Source of the DNA: Devosia sp.
GTDB lineage: Bacteria; Pseudomonadota; Alphaproteobacteria; Rhizobiales; Devosiaceae
DNA: 8,409 nucleotides
Reading direction: 5' to 3'
Assembly: GCA_028290245.1 (NCBI GenBank)
Contig: JAQGKG010000291.1
Coordinates: forward strand, 1 to 8,409
Below are positions 1 through 6,540 of this stretch, one piece after another. The first letter of the stretch is position 1, and every line of letters begins with the position of its first letter. The notes under the pieces were generated by a model. The model ran no database searches. It was not told where the DNA came from and worked only from the letters and a program-made list of their open reading frames with translations. The translations under genes and the position numbers were made by a program.

Positions 1-599
1 CGATGCATCATCAGTGCCGAGCGGCAGGAGATGTCGCCAAGTTGAGGATGCTTGCGCACTGCGCGCTCCGTGTAGCGGTCCCAGGAATCCTTTTCCGGGA
101 ACATCTCGTGCTTCCAGGTGCGACCGTCGTCATACTGCGTGCCGGGGGCACATTCGAACGGTCCCATGTCCGGCGTCACATCGACGCCGGTCAGATTGAA
201 GGCCAGCGAGGTCAGGCGCTTGTCGTTGTAGGTCTCGGGCGGCGACGGAAAATCGCGATGCCAAGGCTGGTTCATCGCACCCTGGAAGGGCGTGTCGAAG
301 CCGATTTCAACGATCTGATAGTCATCGCCCAGTGCCGCGCGGCACATGCCCACCACCCAGGGATGGGTGGTCAGTTCGACAAAGCCGCCAAATTCTTCGG
401 GATGAATTTCAACATACCAACGGCGCGGTCCCCGGCCGACGGCGCCACCCGGCCGCTGGATGGCGGCCCAGAACGCCTTCATCATGTCTTCGCGCATTGC
501 CTCGGCCCATTCCCGGGAAAAGGCGGCTTTGTGGCCGATAATGCCATCCTGCATCAGGGTGGCGTGATCGTTTTCGATGGAGAGGACTGGATCAGTCAT
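1..599 (-). CDS. PhyH-family Fe(II)/2-oxoglutarate dioxygenase, C-terminus cut off by window edge
   Basis: Reading the minus strand from the ATG at 599 gives an open frame of 199 complete codons that continues past base 1. The product resembles the phytanoyl-CoA dioxygenase (PhyH) family of non-haem iron oxygenases, which use 2-oxoglutarate and O2 to hydroxylate or demethylate small molecules. The iron-binding HxD motif is seen as QPWHRDF (His114, Asp116). The likely distal iron ligand is His199 in GDISCRSALMMH, at bases 3-5, so the facial triad appears complete. The 2-oxoglutarate-binding arginine expected just beyond lies outside the window. Family members are usually about 250-300 residues, so roughly a quarter to a third is missing. 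An AAGGGA ribosome site precedes the ATG, and only 13 bp separate it from the permease stop, so it is probably the last visible gene of the importer operon. The substrate is unknown. Family assignment is fairly sure; its link to sugar use is inferred. Confidence 0.82.
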   Translation of the reverse strand, partial: MTDPVLSIENDHATLMQDGIIGHKAAFSREWAEAMREDMMKAFWAAIQRPGGAVGRGPRRWYVEIHPEEFGGFVELTTHPWVVGMCRAALGDDYQIVEIGFDTPFQGAMNQPWHRDFPSPPETYNDKRLTSLAFNLTGVDVTPDMGPFECAPGTQYDDGRTWKHEMFPEKDSWDRYTERAVRKHPQLGDISCRSALMMH

Positions 600-612
600 G
601 ACAGGTTCCCTT

Positions 613-1581
613 TCAGGTTCTGGTTGTTTCGCCGGCTATGAGCCGGGCTTGCAGGATGACGACGACCAGCAGGAACGCCCCACGGATCACCGATTGCCAG
701 TAGGCGGACAGTGATATCCAGCCCAGGCCGTTCTCGAAATTCAGCACTGTGAACAGGATGCCGAGCAGCAGCACCCCGGCCAGCGTGGCGCCGACAGAGC
801 CGACGCCGCCGGTGAGCAGCGTGCCGCCGACCACCACGGATGCGATGGCAAACAGCTCCCAGCCAACGCCCTCGATAGGCTGGCCGGCTCCGAACTGCGC
901 GGCGAGAATAACGCCCGCAAGGCCGGCCAAGCCGCCACTGGCAACATAGGCTAACGTCTTGATGCGATCGGCGGGGAGCCCCATCAGCTTGGCCGATTCT
1001 TCGCTGCCGCCGACCGCCAGCACACCGCGGCCGGTGGCCGTGTAATTCAGCACGAGCCACCCGAGGATAAAGGCAATCGCTGCGATGATGGCAGGGATCG
1101 GCAGGCCGATGAGATTGCCCTGGCCGAGTTCGGTGAAACCCGACTGGTAGGACACCGGCACCGAGCGGTTGTTGGCCAATAGCAATGCCGTACCGCTGGC
1201 GGCGAGCATCGAGGCCAGGGTAGCGATGAACGGCATGATGTGCATGCGGGTGATCATCAACGCATTGATCGCGCCGACCACGAGACCAATGCCGACGCCA
1301 GCAGCCAACCCCGCGATTGGCCCGTAGGGGCTGGCATAGGCGGCGGCAACACTGCCCAGCGCGGCGACCGTGCCGACCGAAAGATCGATGCCGCCGGTCA
1401 TAATGACGAAGCACATGCCGAGCGCCACCAGGGCGAACATCGAATTGTAGCGCAGCACGCTCATGATGTTGAACAGGCCGAGAAAATTCTCGTAGCGCAG
1501 GTAGCCGAAGAGGATCAGCAGCGCGAGCGCGATGACCACGCCATAGGAGCCGACCATGCGGGCGAGGCGAATGCGGGTCAT
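613..1581 (-). CDS. yjfF: Sugar ABC transporter inner-membrane permease, YjfF-like
   Basis: This 322-residue, very hydrophobic protein is the second permease of a Ytf-type sugar importer (BPD_transp_2 family, as in RbsC and YjfF). It would pair with the preceding permease to form the membrane channel. It shows the family signature GGIDLSVG at residues 63-70 and a second conserved block, VVVGGTLLTGGVGSV, before the last membrane helices. About eight to ten membrane segments can be seen. Compared from memory with E. coli YjfF, it shares the SANLMGI-like block (here SAKLMGL), VELDAIASVVIGGTLL-like block and TVLNFEN-like C-terminal region. The frame stays open upstream to 1866, but that part lies inside the preceding permease and does not read like membrane protein. 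The ATG at 1579-1581 overlaps the previous stop as ATGA, which indicates translational coupling and fixes the start. Confidence 0.93.
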   Translation of the reverse strand: MTRIRLARMVGSYGVVIALALLILFGYLRYENFLGLFNIMSVLRYNSMFALVALGMCFVIMTGGIDLSVGTVAALGSVAAAYASPYGPIAGLAAGVGIGLVVGAINALMITRMHIMPFIATLASMLAASGTALLLANNRSVPVSYQSGFTELGQGNLIGLPIPAIIAAIAFILGWLVLNYTATGRGVLAVGGSEESAKLMGLPADRIKTLAYVASGGLAGLAGVILAAQFGAGQPIEGVGWELFAIASVVVGGTLLTGGVGSVGATLAGVLLLGILFTVLNFENGLGWISLSAYWQSVIRGAFLLVVVILQARLIAGETTRT

Positions 1582-2576
1582 GCATTGCGCCCCTGCTGTT
1601 GCACCCAGACTGCGGCAATGATGATGACGGCCTGCGCTACTTGAGCCACGGAGTCGGGGACGCCGTTGGCGAGCAGGGTGTATCGGACCAGTTGGATGGT
1701 CAGGGCCCCGAGCAGGGTGCCGATGATCGAGGCGCGGCCGCCGCTGAGCAGCGTACCGCCGACGGCAACCGCCGCAATGGCGTCGAGCTCCATGCCGAGG
1801 CCCACCAGATTTGCATCGCTGGCCGAATTGATGGCGATGACCACCAGCCCGGCAATACCAGCGCAAAAACCTGAGATGGCGTAGACGACCAGCTTGACCT
1901 TTTTCACCGCAATGCCTGAGAGGCCTGAGGCTTTTTCATTGCCGCCGATGGCGAGAATCTGGCGGCCGAACACCGTCTTGCGGATCACCCAGGCGGCGAT
2001 GATGACCAGCACCAGCATGACGATGACCTGGAACGGAATGCCCAGGACGCGGCCGAGGCCGATGAACTGGAACTCGGGGACCTTGAAGGTCTGCAACTGG
2101 CCGTTGGTCATCACCTGGGCGATGCCGCGACCGGCGATGAACAGCACCAGCGTGGCGATGATCGGCTGGATGCGGAAGCGGGCAATCAGCCAGCCGTTGA
2201 ACAGGCCCAGCAGTGTGGCCACGCCGACGGCGATGATGATCGCCAGCGCCACCGCCAGATAGATATTGCCGATGGGGAACAACTTGCTCATGAACACCAT
2301 CGGTGCCAGCGCGCCCGAGATTGCCATCAGTGAGCCGACCGAGAGGTCGATGCCGCCAGTCGCGATCACCAGCGTCATGCCGACCGCGACGATTACGATG
2401 GTGCAGACCTGGGTCAGGTTGACGTTGAGCGTCTGTAGCGTGGCGAAATTGGTGGTGAAGATCAGGTTGAAGACGATCAGCAACACCAGCGCGATGACGG
2501 TGCCGTAGCGGGCCAGCAGGTCGAACGGGTTGATCGGTTGCCGTGCAACGACGGCGGCGCGTGTTGCGTCGGTCAT
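1578..2576 (-). CDS. ytfT: Sugar ABC transporter inner-membrane permease, YtfT-like
   Basis: This 332-residue polytopic membrane protein belongs to the BPD_transp_2 family of monosaccharide permeases. Residues 1-23 are a short cytoplasmic tail, followed by alternating hydrophobic segments. GGIDLSVG is at residues 74-81, preceded by VGMTLVIAT. Several blocks resemble E. coli YtfT as I recall it: IQPIIATLVLFIAGRGIAQ, the SDANLVGLGMELDAI region, and GGTLLSGGRASI. It therefore takes the YtfT position, and the next gene takes the YjfF position, giving a heteromeric channel rather than the single-permease arrangement of ribose-type importers. Its ATG overlaps the ATPase stop codon (ATGA, 2573-2576), and its own stop overlaps the next ATG in the same way. 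Transported sugar cannot be deduced from the permease. Confidence 0.93.
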   Translation of the reverse strand: MTDATRAAVVARQPINPFDLLARYGTVIALVLLIVFNLIFTTNFATLQTLNVNLTQVCTIVIVAVGMTLVIATGGIDLSVGSLMAISGALAPMVFMSKLFPIGNIYLAVALAIIIAVGVATLLGLFNGWLIARFRIQPIIATLVLFIAGRGIAQVMTNGQLQTFKVPEFQFIGLGRVLGIPFQVIVMLVLVIIAAWVIRKTVFGRQILAIGGNEKASGLSGIAVKKVKLVVYAISGFCAGIAGLVVIAINSASDANLVGLGMELDAIAAVAVGGTLLSGGRASIIGTLLGALTIQLVRYTLLANGVPDSVAQVAQAVIIIAAVWVQQQGRNA

Positions 2577-4099
2577 CGTGCGACCTCCAGGTTGCCTTCG
2601 GCCATGGCCGCCATGACGGCATCTTCGCTAGCCTCGGCGCGGCTCATCTCAGACACGGTCAGTCCTTCACGCAGCACGAAAACGCGGTCGGCGCCCTCGA
2701 TGACTTCTTCCAGTTCGGACGAAATCATCAGGACGGCGAGGCCATCATCGGCCAGTGACTTGATCAGCGCCTGAATTTCGCCCTTGGCACCGACGTCGAT
2801 GCCGCGGGTCGGCTCGTCGAGAATGAGCAGTCGCGGTTCGGTGGCGAGCCATCGGCCGAGCAGCACTTTCTGCTGGTTGCCACCGGAGAGTTCGCGGATT
2901 TTCTGGTTTGGGCCGGAGCATTTGATCGACAGAGCTTTGATGAATTTTTCGACGATCTGGCGTTGGCGCGGCTCATCGATGATGCCGGATTTGGCCAGTT
3001 TGGGCATCAGCGCCAGCATCATGTTTTCGGCGACACTCATATTAGGTACGATGCCCTCGGCCTTGCGGTCTTCGGTGCAGAAGCCGAGGCCTGCTGCAAT
3101 AGCGTCGATGGGACTGGCGGGGTCATACGGTACGCCGCCCAGTGTCATGCTGCCGCCGCTGCGCTTGTCGGCGGCAAAGGCGAGCCGCGCCGTTTCGGTG
3201 CGTCCGGCGCCGAGCAGGCCAGCAAAACCGGTGATCTCGCCACGGCGAATCGAGAAGCTGACATCGCGCACGGCGCTGCCGGCGCTGAGGTGTTCGGCGG
3301 CAAACAGCGTCTCGCCCAGCTTTGCGGGGTCGCGGTCGGTAAATGCGGTGGCGTGGCCTTCGACACGGGCAATTTCCCGGCCGAGCATAGATGACACGAG
3401 GTCGAGCTTACCGATGCCGCTGATTTCGGCGACCCGCACCGTGCGGCCGTCGCGCATGATGGTAACGCGGTCGCACACGGCATAGAGCTCGTCGAGTTTG
3501 TGGCTGACAAAGACCACTGAGACGCCCTCAGCCTTGAGCTGGCGGATGACGTCGAACAACACGCCGACCTCTCGCTCGTCCAGCGATGAGGTGGGTTCGT
3601 CCATGATCACCAGCTTGGCGTCAAAGCCAATGGCCCGGGCAATGGCCACCATCTGCTGCGTCGCGGTGGAGAATTCCATGACGGGGCGGCGAACATCGGC
3701 CTTGATGTTGAAGCGGGCCAGCAGGCGCTCCGCCTCGGCATGCATGGCGCCCCAGTCGAGCAGCCCGAAGCGGCGCTTTTCGCGACCGAGACAGATGTTC
3801 TCGGTGATCGAGCGATAGGGGACGAGGTTGATTTCCTGGTAGATCGTGGAAATGCCGCTGGCTTGGGCCTGCTGTGGCGAGGCGACCTCGAATGGTTTGC
3901 CGTCGAAGCTGACGCTGCCCGCATCCTTTTTGTGATAGCCGGTCAGCACCTTGATGAGGGTGGATTTGCCGGCGCCATTCTGGCCGATCAGCGCATGCAC
4001 TTCGCCGCGCCTTACCTCGAAACTGGCGCCGATCAGTGCAGGAATGCCGGCAAAGCGCTTGTCCACGCTAGCCATTGCGAGCAGCAGGTCCTCACCCAT
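2573..4099 (-). CDS. ytfR: Sugar ABC transporter ATP-binding protein with two fused ATPase domains, YtfR-like
   Basis: The 508-residue product is the energy-coupling subunit of the importer, with two tandem ATPase domains as in RbsA, MglA and YtfR. Domain 1 has Walker A GQNGAGKST (39-47), a Q-loop (YQE, 87-89), the divergent signature FSTATQQ (143-149), Walker B ending MDEPTSSLD (166-174) and switch His200. Domain 2 has the degenerate P-loop GLLGAGRTE (294-302), typical of this family, a canonical signature LSGGNQQ (404-410) and Walker B LILDEPTRGID (425-435). The switch histidine is replaced by Ser in the ISSELEE stretch, also typical. REKRRFGLL (106-114) closely matches the corresponding YtfR stretch. 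One catalytically competent and one degenerate site per chain are therefore expected. The start at 4099 has an AAAGGT upstream. An internal Met at residue 9 is a possible alternative. Confidence 0.95.
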   Translation of the reverse strand: MGEDLLLAMASVDKRFAGIPALIGASFEVRRGEVHALIGQNGAGKSTLIKVLTGYHKKDAGSVSFDGKPFEVASPQQAQASGISTIYQEINLVPYRSITENICLGREKRRFGLLDWGAMHAEAERLLARFNIKADVRRPVMEFSTATQQMVAIARAIGFDAKLVIMDEPTSSLDEREVGVLFDVIRQLKAEGVSVVFVSHKLDELYAVCDRVTIMRDGRTVRVAEISGIGKLDLVSSMLGREIARVEGHATAFTDRDPAKLGETLFAAEHLSAGSAVRDVSFSIRRGEITGFAGLLGAGRTETARLAFAADKRSGGSMTLGGVPYDPASPIDAIAAGLGFCTEDRKAEGIVPNMSVAENMMLALMPKLAKSGIIDEPRQRQIVEKFIKALSIKCSGPNQKIRELSGGNQQKVLLGRWLATEPRLLILDEPTRGIDVGAKGEIQALIKSLADDGLAVLMISSELEEVIEGADRVFVLREGLTVSEMSRAEASEDAVMAAMAEGNLEVAR

Positions 4100-4177
4100 C
4101 CTTGCTACCTTTTTAGTTCAGCATCTGCCTAAACGATGCGGGCTTCAACTGCGTCCAGCGAAGGAATGCACAGCGAG

Positions 4178-4218
4178 AAAAAAAGCCCCTTCAGCCCGAG
4201 AGTATGGGCCGAAGGGGC
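4178..4218 (-). terminator. Intrinsic terminator/attenuator between binding protein and ATPase genes
   Basis: On the minus strand the arms GCCCCTTCGGCCC (4218-4206) and GGGCTGAAGGGGC (4197-4185) form a 13 bp stem with a single G-U pair and an 8-base loop. A run of seven T (4184-4178) follows directly. This is a textbook Rho-independent terminator 14 bases after the stop codon of the binding-protein gene. As the importer ATPase and permeases lie downstream in the same direction with no convincing promoter of their own, it probably acts as a partial terminator. It would also protect the 3' end of the binding-protein message, so periplasmic binding protein is made in excess. The rest of the 133 bp gap (4100-4232) shows nothing else clear. 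Confidence 0.9.
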
Positions 4219-4232
4219 CTCAGGAGGACCTC

Positions 4233-5210
4233 TTAGTAAGCGGTCGGGAGCAGTTCTTTGGCGTTGGTAGCGTCATAGAACTGGTCGGGATTGATGATCA
4301 TCGGTGCAATGGTCTCGCCGTTTGCGTAGGCGACTGCGGTGTCGAATGCCTTCGGACCGAAGCGCGGGTTGCACTCGACCACGGCCGCGATCTTGCCCTC
4401 GACCACCAGGCCGACGGCTTCCTTGCCGCCGTCGATGGAGAGGATCAGCACATCGGTGCCGGGAACCTTGCCAGCAGCTTCGACAGCCGAGATGGCGCCA
4501 ATGGCCATTTCGTCGTTGTGGGCATAGATGACGTTGGCTTCGGGATGCGCCTGCAGCAGGGTTTCGGCAACCTGGCGACCCAGATCGCGGTTGAAGTCGC
4601 CGGTCTGGCTAGCCAGAATCTTGAAGTCGGGATTTGAAGCGATAACGTCGTCAAAGCCCTTCTTTCGATCGTTGGCGGGGGAGGAACCGGTGGTGCCTTC
4701 GAGTTCGATGATGTTGGTCTTGCCATTGGCATTGGCGACTAGCCAGTCGGCGACGCGCTGGCCTTCTTCGATGAAGTTCGAACCGATAAAGCAGACGTAA
4801 TCTTCGCCGGCCTTGGCAAGCGACTGATCGACGTTACGGTCGAGCAGAATCACCGGAATGCCAGCGTTCTTGGCAGCCATGATGGCCGGGATCAGTGGCA
4901 CTTCTTCGCGCGGCGCGAGGAAGATCAGGTCAACGCCCTGGGCGATCATCGAGTTGACGTCGGAAACCTGTTTGGCGGCGGAGCCAGCGGCATCGGTATA
5001 GACCAACTGCCAACCGCGCTTCTTGGCTTCATCCTGCATCGAGGCCGTCTGGGCCAGGCGCCATGGATTGTTCGATTCGGTCTGGGCGAAGCCGACCTTG
5101 TAGGTGTCCTTCTTGGCCAGCGGCGGCACGGCGGCAAAGGCACGCGAAGCCATCAGCGATGCTGCAGCAGCGGCCGATGAAATGAGCAGAGTACGACGAG
5201 AAATCGTCAT
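4233..5210 (-). CDS. ytfQ: Periplasmic sugar-binding protein of ABC importer, YtfQ-like
   Basis: This 325-residue protein is the substrate receptor of the importer (Peripla_BP_4, type I fold). The N-terminus MTISRRTLLISSAAAAASLM followed by AFA-AVPP is a signal peptide, with likely cleavage after residue 26. The SRRTLL motif suggests possible Tat export. Mature features resemble E. coli YtfQ, the galactofuranose-binding protein: NNPWR (47-51), LLDRNVD (122-128), GTTGSSPANDRKKGF (172-186), GDFNRDLG (204-211), HNDEMAIG (231-238) and SIDGG (258-262). Galactofuranose is the known ligand in E. coli, but related proteins bind other sugars, so the ligand here is open. The frame extends upstream to a GTG at 5276. 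The ATG at 5210 is preferred because GGGAGG lies 10 bases before it and the signal peptide begins there. It is the first gene of the operon. Confidence 0.95.
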   Translation of the reverse strand: MTISRRTLLISSAAAAASLMASRAFAAVPPLAKKDTYKVGFAQTESNNPWRLAQTASMQDEAKKRGWQLVYTDAAGSAAKQVSDVNSMIAQGVDLIFLAPREEVPLIPAIMAAKNAGIPVILLDRNVDQSLAKAGEDYVCFIGSNFIEEGQRVADWLVANANGKTNIIELEGTTGSSPANDRKKGFDDVIASNPDFKILASQTGDFNRDLGRQVAETLLQAHPEANVIYAHNDEMAIGAISAVEAAGKVPGTDVLILSIDGGKEAVGLVVEGKIAAVVECNPRFGPKAFDTAVAYANGETIAPMIINPDQFYDATNAKELLPTAY

Positions 5211-5220
5211 GGTGCGTTTT

Positions 5221-5226
5221 CCTCCC
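5221..5226 (-). promoter_or_regulatory. Ribosome binding site of the binding-protein gene
   Basis: The minus strand reads GGGAGGAAAACGCACC directly before the ATG at 5210. This near-perfect Shine-Dalgarno sequence sits 10 bases from the ATG and rules in favour of that start over the GTG at 5276. Confidence 0.8.
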
Positions 5227-5261
5227 AAAAAACGGGGTCGCGGGTTTTCCACGATCTTGGT

Positions 5262-5276
5262 GTGGCTCCCTGCCAC
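5262..5276 (-). other. Short inverted repeat in the leader of the binding-protein gene
   Basis: The minus strand has GTGGC-AGGGA-GCCAC, a perfect 5 bp inverted repeat around a 5-base spacer. It lies between the proposed -10 element and the ribosome site. It could be a small RNA hairpin in the 5' leader, a regulator half-site pair, or chance. Confidence 0.35.
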
Positions 5277-5282
5277 GAGATG

Positions 5283-5311
5283 ATCCTTGCGCGTTGATCA
5301 AACCTAGTCAA
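5283..5311 (-). promoter_or_regulatory. Candidate sigma-70 promoter for the importer operon
   Basis: On the minus strand TTGACT (5311-5306, five of six matches to the -35 consensus) is followed after 17 bases by AAGGAT (5288-5283, a weak -10). Transcription would begin near 5276, giving a leader of about 66 bases. The palindrome TTGATCAA lies in the spacer, where a bound repressor would block RNA polymerase. The -35 and spacing are good, but the -10 is poor. Confidence 0.45.
5294..5301. promoter_or_regulatory. Candidate operator palindrome TTGATCAA
   Basis: This perfect 8 bp palindrome lies between the importer gene and the divergent LacI-type regulator, within the spacer of the proposed importer promoter. 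It also contains the possible -35 of the regulator promoter. Position favours an operator for the LacI-family protein. However, symmetry does not extend beyond 8 bp, and one such palindrome is not unexpected by chance in a 188 bp region. LacI-family operators are usually longer and often have a central CG, so this is a candidate only. Confidence 0.35.
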
Positions 5312-5321
5312 TTATTATTAT
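5294..5321 (+). promoter_or_regulatory. Candidate promoter for the LacI-family regulator
   Basis: On the plus strand TTGATC (5294-5299) and TATTAT (5316-5321, five of six matches to the -10 consensus) are separated by 16 bases. The -10 lies in a conspicuous AT-rich stretch (5311-5333) in otherwise GC-rich DNA, as expected for a promoter. It would overlap the importer promoter, so binding at the shared palindrome could control both directions. Confidence 0.35.
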
Positions 5322-5333
5322 TTATAAACATAA

Positions 5334-5348
5334 GTCAGCACTCCTGAC
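5334..5348. other. Inverted repeat GTCAG-N5-CTGAC in the divergent control region
   Basis: GTCAG and CTGAC are separated by five bases, giving a 15 bp perfect dyad just beyond the AT-rich core and before the regulator gene. It is a second candidate regulator-binding site, of the same 5-5-5 geometry as the repeat at 5262-5276 but with different arms. It may be chance. Confidence 0.3.
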
Positions 5349-5386
5349 CGAAGGGTGGGTTTGACAAGAGCGGCTGGGGTGCTTTC

Positions 5387-5395
5387 AAGGGGAGG
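5387..5395 (+). promoter_or_regulatory. Ribosome binding site of the LacI-family gene
   Basis: AAGGGGAGG ends 3 bases before the ATG at 5399. If pairing uses AAGGGG, spacing is 6 bases, which is good; if it uses GGAGG, spacing is tight. This supports the 5399 start over the ATGs at 5408 and 5432, though not decisively. Confidence 0.65.
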
Positions 5396-5398
5396 TTC

Positions 5399-6532
5399 AT
5401 GGCACGCATGACCGGGGCGGGGCAAAGACGCATGGACGAGTTGGCGGCAAAGCCCAAACGGGGCAGCGCGCGGCAGGGTAGTGCTAAGGCCGCCGGCCGT
5501 CGCATAACCATGACCGACATCGCCCGCGAAGCCGGCTGCTCCCAGGCCACGGTCAGTTTCGTGCTCAATCGCACCGATGGCGTCAAGATTTCGCCCCAGA
5601 CGCGCGACCGCGTCATCGAGGCGGCGCGAATGTTGGGTTATGCAGCCCCGAATTTTGCGCATGTCGTGCCGGCGCCGGCAAGTCGCCCCGCAGTGGACGG
5701 GTTGATCGGTTTCGTCGTGGATCAACTCGCGACCAGTCCCGAGGCCGTGGTCGCCATCGAGGGCGCGCGGCAGGCGAGCTGGAACGCCGGTAATATCATC
5801 CTCGTGGCACAGACCTTGTCTGATCCCGTCATGGGGCCGCGCACCATTCGCGCACTGACCGGGCAGGGCATTTCGGCGCTGATCTACATGGCGATCTTCA
5901 CGCGCGAGATCGCGGCGCCGGACTATCTTTATGAGTTGGATATCCCGGTGGTCCTGCTCAATTGCTACACCGCTGACCATGCCTTTCCGGCAGTGGTGCC
6001 GAGCGAAATCGCGGGCGGGCAGGGCTCGACGCAGCACCTGATCGACTATGGCCACCGCCGCATCGCCTGCATAACCGGCGAGCAGTGGATGCAGGCGGCG
6101 CAGGACCGGCTGAAAGGCTATCGCCGGGCGCTAGCGACGGCCGATATCCCGTTCGATCCGGAGCTAGTGGTCGAGGGCGACTGGTCGGCCAGTGCCGGCT
6201 ACAAGGCGACGGTGCAATTGCTAGCGCTGAAAGAACGTCCGACAGCCATCTTTTGTCAGAACGACCGCACGGCCATCGGCTGCTACGAGGCGCTGAAGGA
6301 AGCTGGATTGTCGATCCCGGGCGACATTTCGGTGGTTGGTTATGACGACGAGGAAATCTCGCGGCACCTACATCCGCAACTGACAACGTCGATCCTGCCG
6401 CATCGCGCCATGGGCCAGTGGTGCATCGAGCAGTTGGACCTGTCGACGCACCAGCCGGGCAAACGCTATCCGATCACCAAGCTCGAATGTCCGCTGGTGG
6501 AGCGGCATTCGGTGGTGAACCTGCGGCTTTGA
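5399..6532 (+). CDS. LacI-family transcriptional regulator, probable regulator of the divergent importer
   Basis: The 377-residue product has a LacI-type helix-turn-helix (MTDIAREAGCSQATVSFVLN, residues 38-57) and a periplasmic-binding-protein-like effector domain. C-terminal family landmarks include AIFCQNDRTAIGCYEAL, ISVVGYDDEEISRHLHPQLTT and a final PLVERHSV. Two things are unusual. About 35 residues rich in Arg, Lys, Ala and Gly precede the DNA-binding domain. The hinge, normally PNxxAxxL with a leucine that wedges into the operator centre, reads PNFAHVVP (84-91), with proline at the leucine position. Divergent placement 188 bp from the binding-protein gene suggests it controls the importer, with an imported sugar or its product as effector. 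Recognition-helix residues Gln49 and Ala50 take the LacI Tyr17/Gln18 positions. The gene converges on the phosphoesterase with only 8 bp between stops and no visible terminator. Confidence 0.93.
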   Translation: MARMTGAGQRRMDELAAKPKRGSARQGSAKAAGRRITMTDIAREAGCSQATVSFVLNRTDGVKISPQTRDRVIEAARMLGYAAPNFAHVVPAPASRPAVDGLIGFVVDQLATSPEAVVAIEGARQASWNAGNIILVAQTLSDPVMGPRTIRALTGQGISALIYMAIFTREIAAPDYLYELDIPVVLLNCYTADHAFPAVVPSEIAGGQGSTQHLIDYGHRRIACITGEQWMQAAQDRLKGYRRALATADIPFDPELVVEGDWSASAGYKATVQLLALKERPTAIFCQNDRTAIGCYEALKEAGLSIPGDISVVGYDDEEISRHLHPQLTTSILPHRAMGQWCIEQLDLSTHQPGKRYPITKLECPLVERHSVVNLRL

Positions 6533-6540
6533 GCCGGGAT

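Noticed and set aside
3..641. Plus-strand frame of 212 codons opposite the oxygenase gene
   Set aside because: The minus strand reads a PhyH protein with HxD and distal His motifs throughout, so the plus frame is its antisense shadow.
596..1618. Long minus-strand frame of 340 codons overlapping permease 2
   Set aside because: It is rich in Arg, His and Gly with no recognisable motifs, and lies out of frame over a clear permease gene. It is a high-GC shadow.
1582..1866. N-terminal extension of permease 2 to 417 residues
   Set aside because: The added residues are not hydrophobic, lie inside permease 1 in another frame, and the ATGA overlap at 1578-1581 gives a natural start.
3653..3673. Divergent ABC signature FSTATQQ in the first ATPase domain as a sign of inactivation
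   Set aside because: Fused sugar ATPases including E. coli YtfR normally have a divergent first signature (FSVAMQQ-like) and a normal LSGG in the second domain, so this is a family trait.
3951..4637. Plus-strand frame of 228 codons spanning the ATPase/binding-protein junction
   Set aside because: It crosses two well-supported minus-strand genes and a terminator, and shows no domain.
5361..5366. Perfect TTGACA on the plus strand before the regulator gene
   Set aside because: At 17-base spacing the -10 would be TTCAAG, overlapping the ribosome site, and transcription would start almost at the ATG. It is not a convincing promoter.
5318..6055. Minus-strand frame of 245 codons opposite the LacI-family gene
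   Set aside because: The opposite strand encodes a clear helix-turn-helix and effector domain; this frame has no motif and a composition typical of antisense GC-rich sequence.
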